Part shown: positions 63,122 through 64,000 of the stretch, piece by piece | Layout: every line of letters begins with the position of its first letter | How positions within the stretch are numbered: position 1 is the first letter of the stretch | Assembly (NCBI RefSeq): GCF_002419965.1 | Contig: NZ_DIHC01000001.1 | Span: 186,001 to 250,000, forward strand | DNA length: 64,000 bases | Source: Pseudomonas sp. UBA5706 | Lineage (GTDB): Bacteria; Pseudomonadota; Gammaproteobacteria; Pseudomonadales; Pseudomonadaceae | Reading direction: 5' to 3' | The notes under the pieces: model-generated | Told to the model about the DNA's origin: nothing | The model's database searches: none | The model's input: the letters and a program-made list of their open reading frames with translations, nothing else | Translations under genes and position numbers: made by a program

Positions 63122-63901
63122 TTACTTCTCGACGAATGCGCGCTCGATCAGGTAGTCACCCGGCTCACGCATCCGAGGCGAGACGGTCAAGCCGAAGCTA
63201 TTGAGCACTTCGCTCGTTTCGTCGAGCATGCTCGGGCTGCCACACAGCATGGCGCGGTCGTCCTGCGGATTGATGGGCGGCAGGCCGATATCACTGAACA
63301 GCTTGCCGCTGCGCATCAGATCGGTCAGGCGGCCTTCGTTCTCGAACGGCTCGCGGGTCACGGTCGGGTAGTAGATCAACTTGTCGCGCAGCATCTCGCC
63401 GAAGAATTCGTTCTGCGGCAAGTGCTCGGTGATGAACTCGCGGTAAGCGACTTCGTTCACGTAACGCACGCCGTGGCACAGGATGACCTTCTCGAAACGC
63501 TCGTAGGTTTCCGGGTCCTGAATCACGCTCATGAACGGCGCCAGACCAGTGCCGGTGCTGAGCAGATAAAGGTGTTTGCCCGGCTTGAGGTCGTCCAGCA
63601 CCAGCGTGCCCGTAGGCTTCTTGCTGATGATGATCTCATCGCCTTCCTTCAGGTGCTGCAATTGGGAAGTCAGCGGGCCGTCCGGCACCTTGATGCTAAA
63701 AAACTCCAGATGCTCTTCCCAGTTCGGGCTAGCAATGGAATAGGCACGCATGAGCGGGCGCCCGTTTGGCTGCTGCAGACCGATCATGACGAACTGACCG
63801 TTCTCGAAGCGCAGGCCAGGATCACGGGTGCACTTGAAACTGAAGAGGGTGTCGTTCCAGTGATGAACGCTAAGGACACGCTCGTGATTCATGTTGCTCA
63901 T
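63122..63901 (-). CDS. fpr: Ferredoxin-NADP reductase
   Basis: A 259-residue flavoenzyme. The FAD-binding motif is RPLMRAYSIASPNWEE, the NADP loop is LLSTGTGLAPFMSVIQD, and the C-terminus ends LIERAFVEK, typical of Pseudomonas Fpr, which cycles electrons between NADPH and ferredoxin/bacterioferritin-associated ferredoxin under iron or oxidative stress. ATG at 63901 has AGGAG about 12 bases upstream. Confidence 0.95.
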   Translation of the reverse strand: MSNMNHERVLSVHHWNDTLFSFKCTRDPGLRFENGQFVMIGLQQPNGRPLMRAYSIASPNWEEHLEFFSIKVPDGPLTSQLQHLKEGDEIIISKKPTGTLVLDDLKPGKHLYLLSTGTGLAPFMSVIQDPETYERFEKVILCHGVRYVNEVAYREFITEHLPQNEFFGEMLRDKLIYYPTVTREPFENEGRLTDLMRSGKLFSDIGLPPINPQDDRAMLCGSPSMLDETSEVLNSFGLTVSPRMREPGDYLIERAFVEK

Positions 63902-63929
63902 GGTACGTGGGAGCTCCTGATAAATAACG

Positions 63930-63960
63930 TGCGCCAGTCAATGCGCCAGTCAATGCGCCA
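63930..63960. repeat. 12-bp tandem repeat upstream of fpr
   Basis: TGCGCCAGTCAA occurs twice in tandem (63930-63941, 63942-63953), followed by a partial third copy TGCGCCA. Confidence 0.8.
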
Positions 63961-64000
63961 TTGCGCGACATTCTAGTGGCAGACACAATATCTGTTAACT

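Overview
The window is from a Pseudomonas chromosome (fluorescens/putida type rather than aeruginosa, by inference). The right 39 kb carries queE-queC, cpoB-pal-tolBARQ-ybgC, ruvBAC-yebC-aspS, dps, slyX, oprD, proS, dinB, mprF-acvB, kup, rimO and fpr. From memory this follows the P. aeruginosa PAO1 order around PA0915-PA0976, ending at the tRNA-Lys next to queC. Protein sequences, high-GC codon use and Shine-Dalgarno starts agree.

Bases 1-20746 are an accessory metabolic cluster. It encodes a TetR regulator (cut by the window edge), two paralogous AraC regulators, three amino-acid/nucleobase-type permeases (one frameshifted), an (R)-selective amine transaminase-like enzyme, a class III aminotransferase, two full-length imine-reductase-family enzymes plus a truncated third, two short-chain dehydrogenases, a Baeyer-Villiger monooxygenase overlapping an HSL-type esterase, a second alpha/beta hydrolase and a PhyH-type Fe(II)/2-oxoglutarate oxygenase. 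Eight transcription units start with the same promoter layout: TTGGCC, 6 bp, (C/A)ACCTGTT, 18-20 bp, then a -10. I infer that one or both AraC proteins activate these. The promoters of both AraC genes and the tetR gene instead carry GGTC-N4-GACC palindromes over the -35/-10 region, as a TetR operator would. The likely design is a two-tier circuit controlling uptake and breakdown of an amine or cyclic imine; the substrate cannot be read from the sequence.

Bases 20747-24860 are a thinly coded junction: a small hydrophilic protein, a HAD dehalogenase-like protein, an exported hypothetical, a RidA-family protein and a decayed IS3-type orfA. It abuts the 3' end of tRNA-Lys, a known integration hotspot in Pseudomonas, so the whole left arm may be island-like.

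Bases 24909-63901 are mostly core housekeeping genes: queuosine synthesis, Tol-Pal envelope system, Holliday-junction processing, aspartyl- and prolyl-tRNA synthetases, Dps, OprD porin, DNA polymerase IV, two initiator tRNA genes, aminoacyl-phosphatidylglycerol synthesis and turnover, potassium uptake, RimO, TrmO and ferredoxin-NADP reductase. Less ordinary items are a membrane-anchored cold-shock protein, a pseudouridine-synthase-like protein lacking the catalytic aspartate, and a Tse6/Tas1-like PAAR effector with a probable immunity gene but no adjacent Eag chaperone. No rRNA, CRISPR array or intact prophage was seen.
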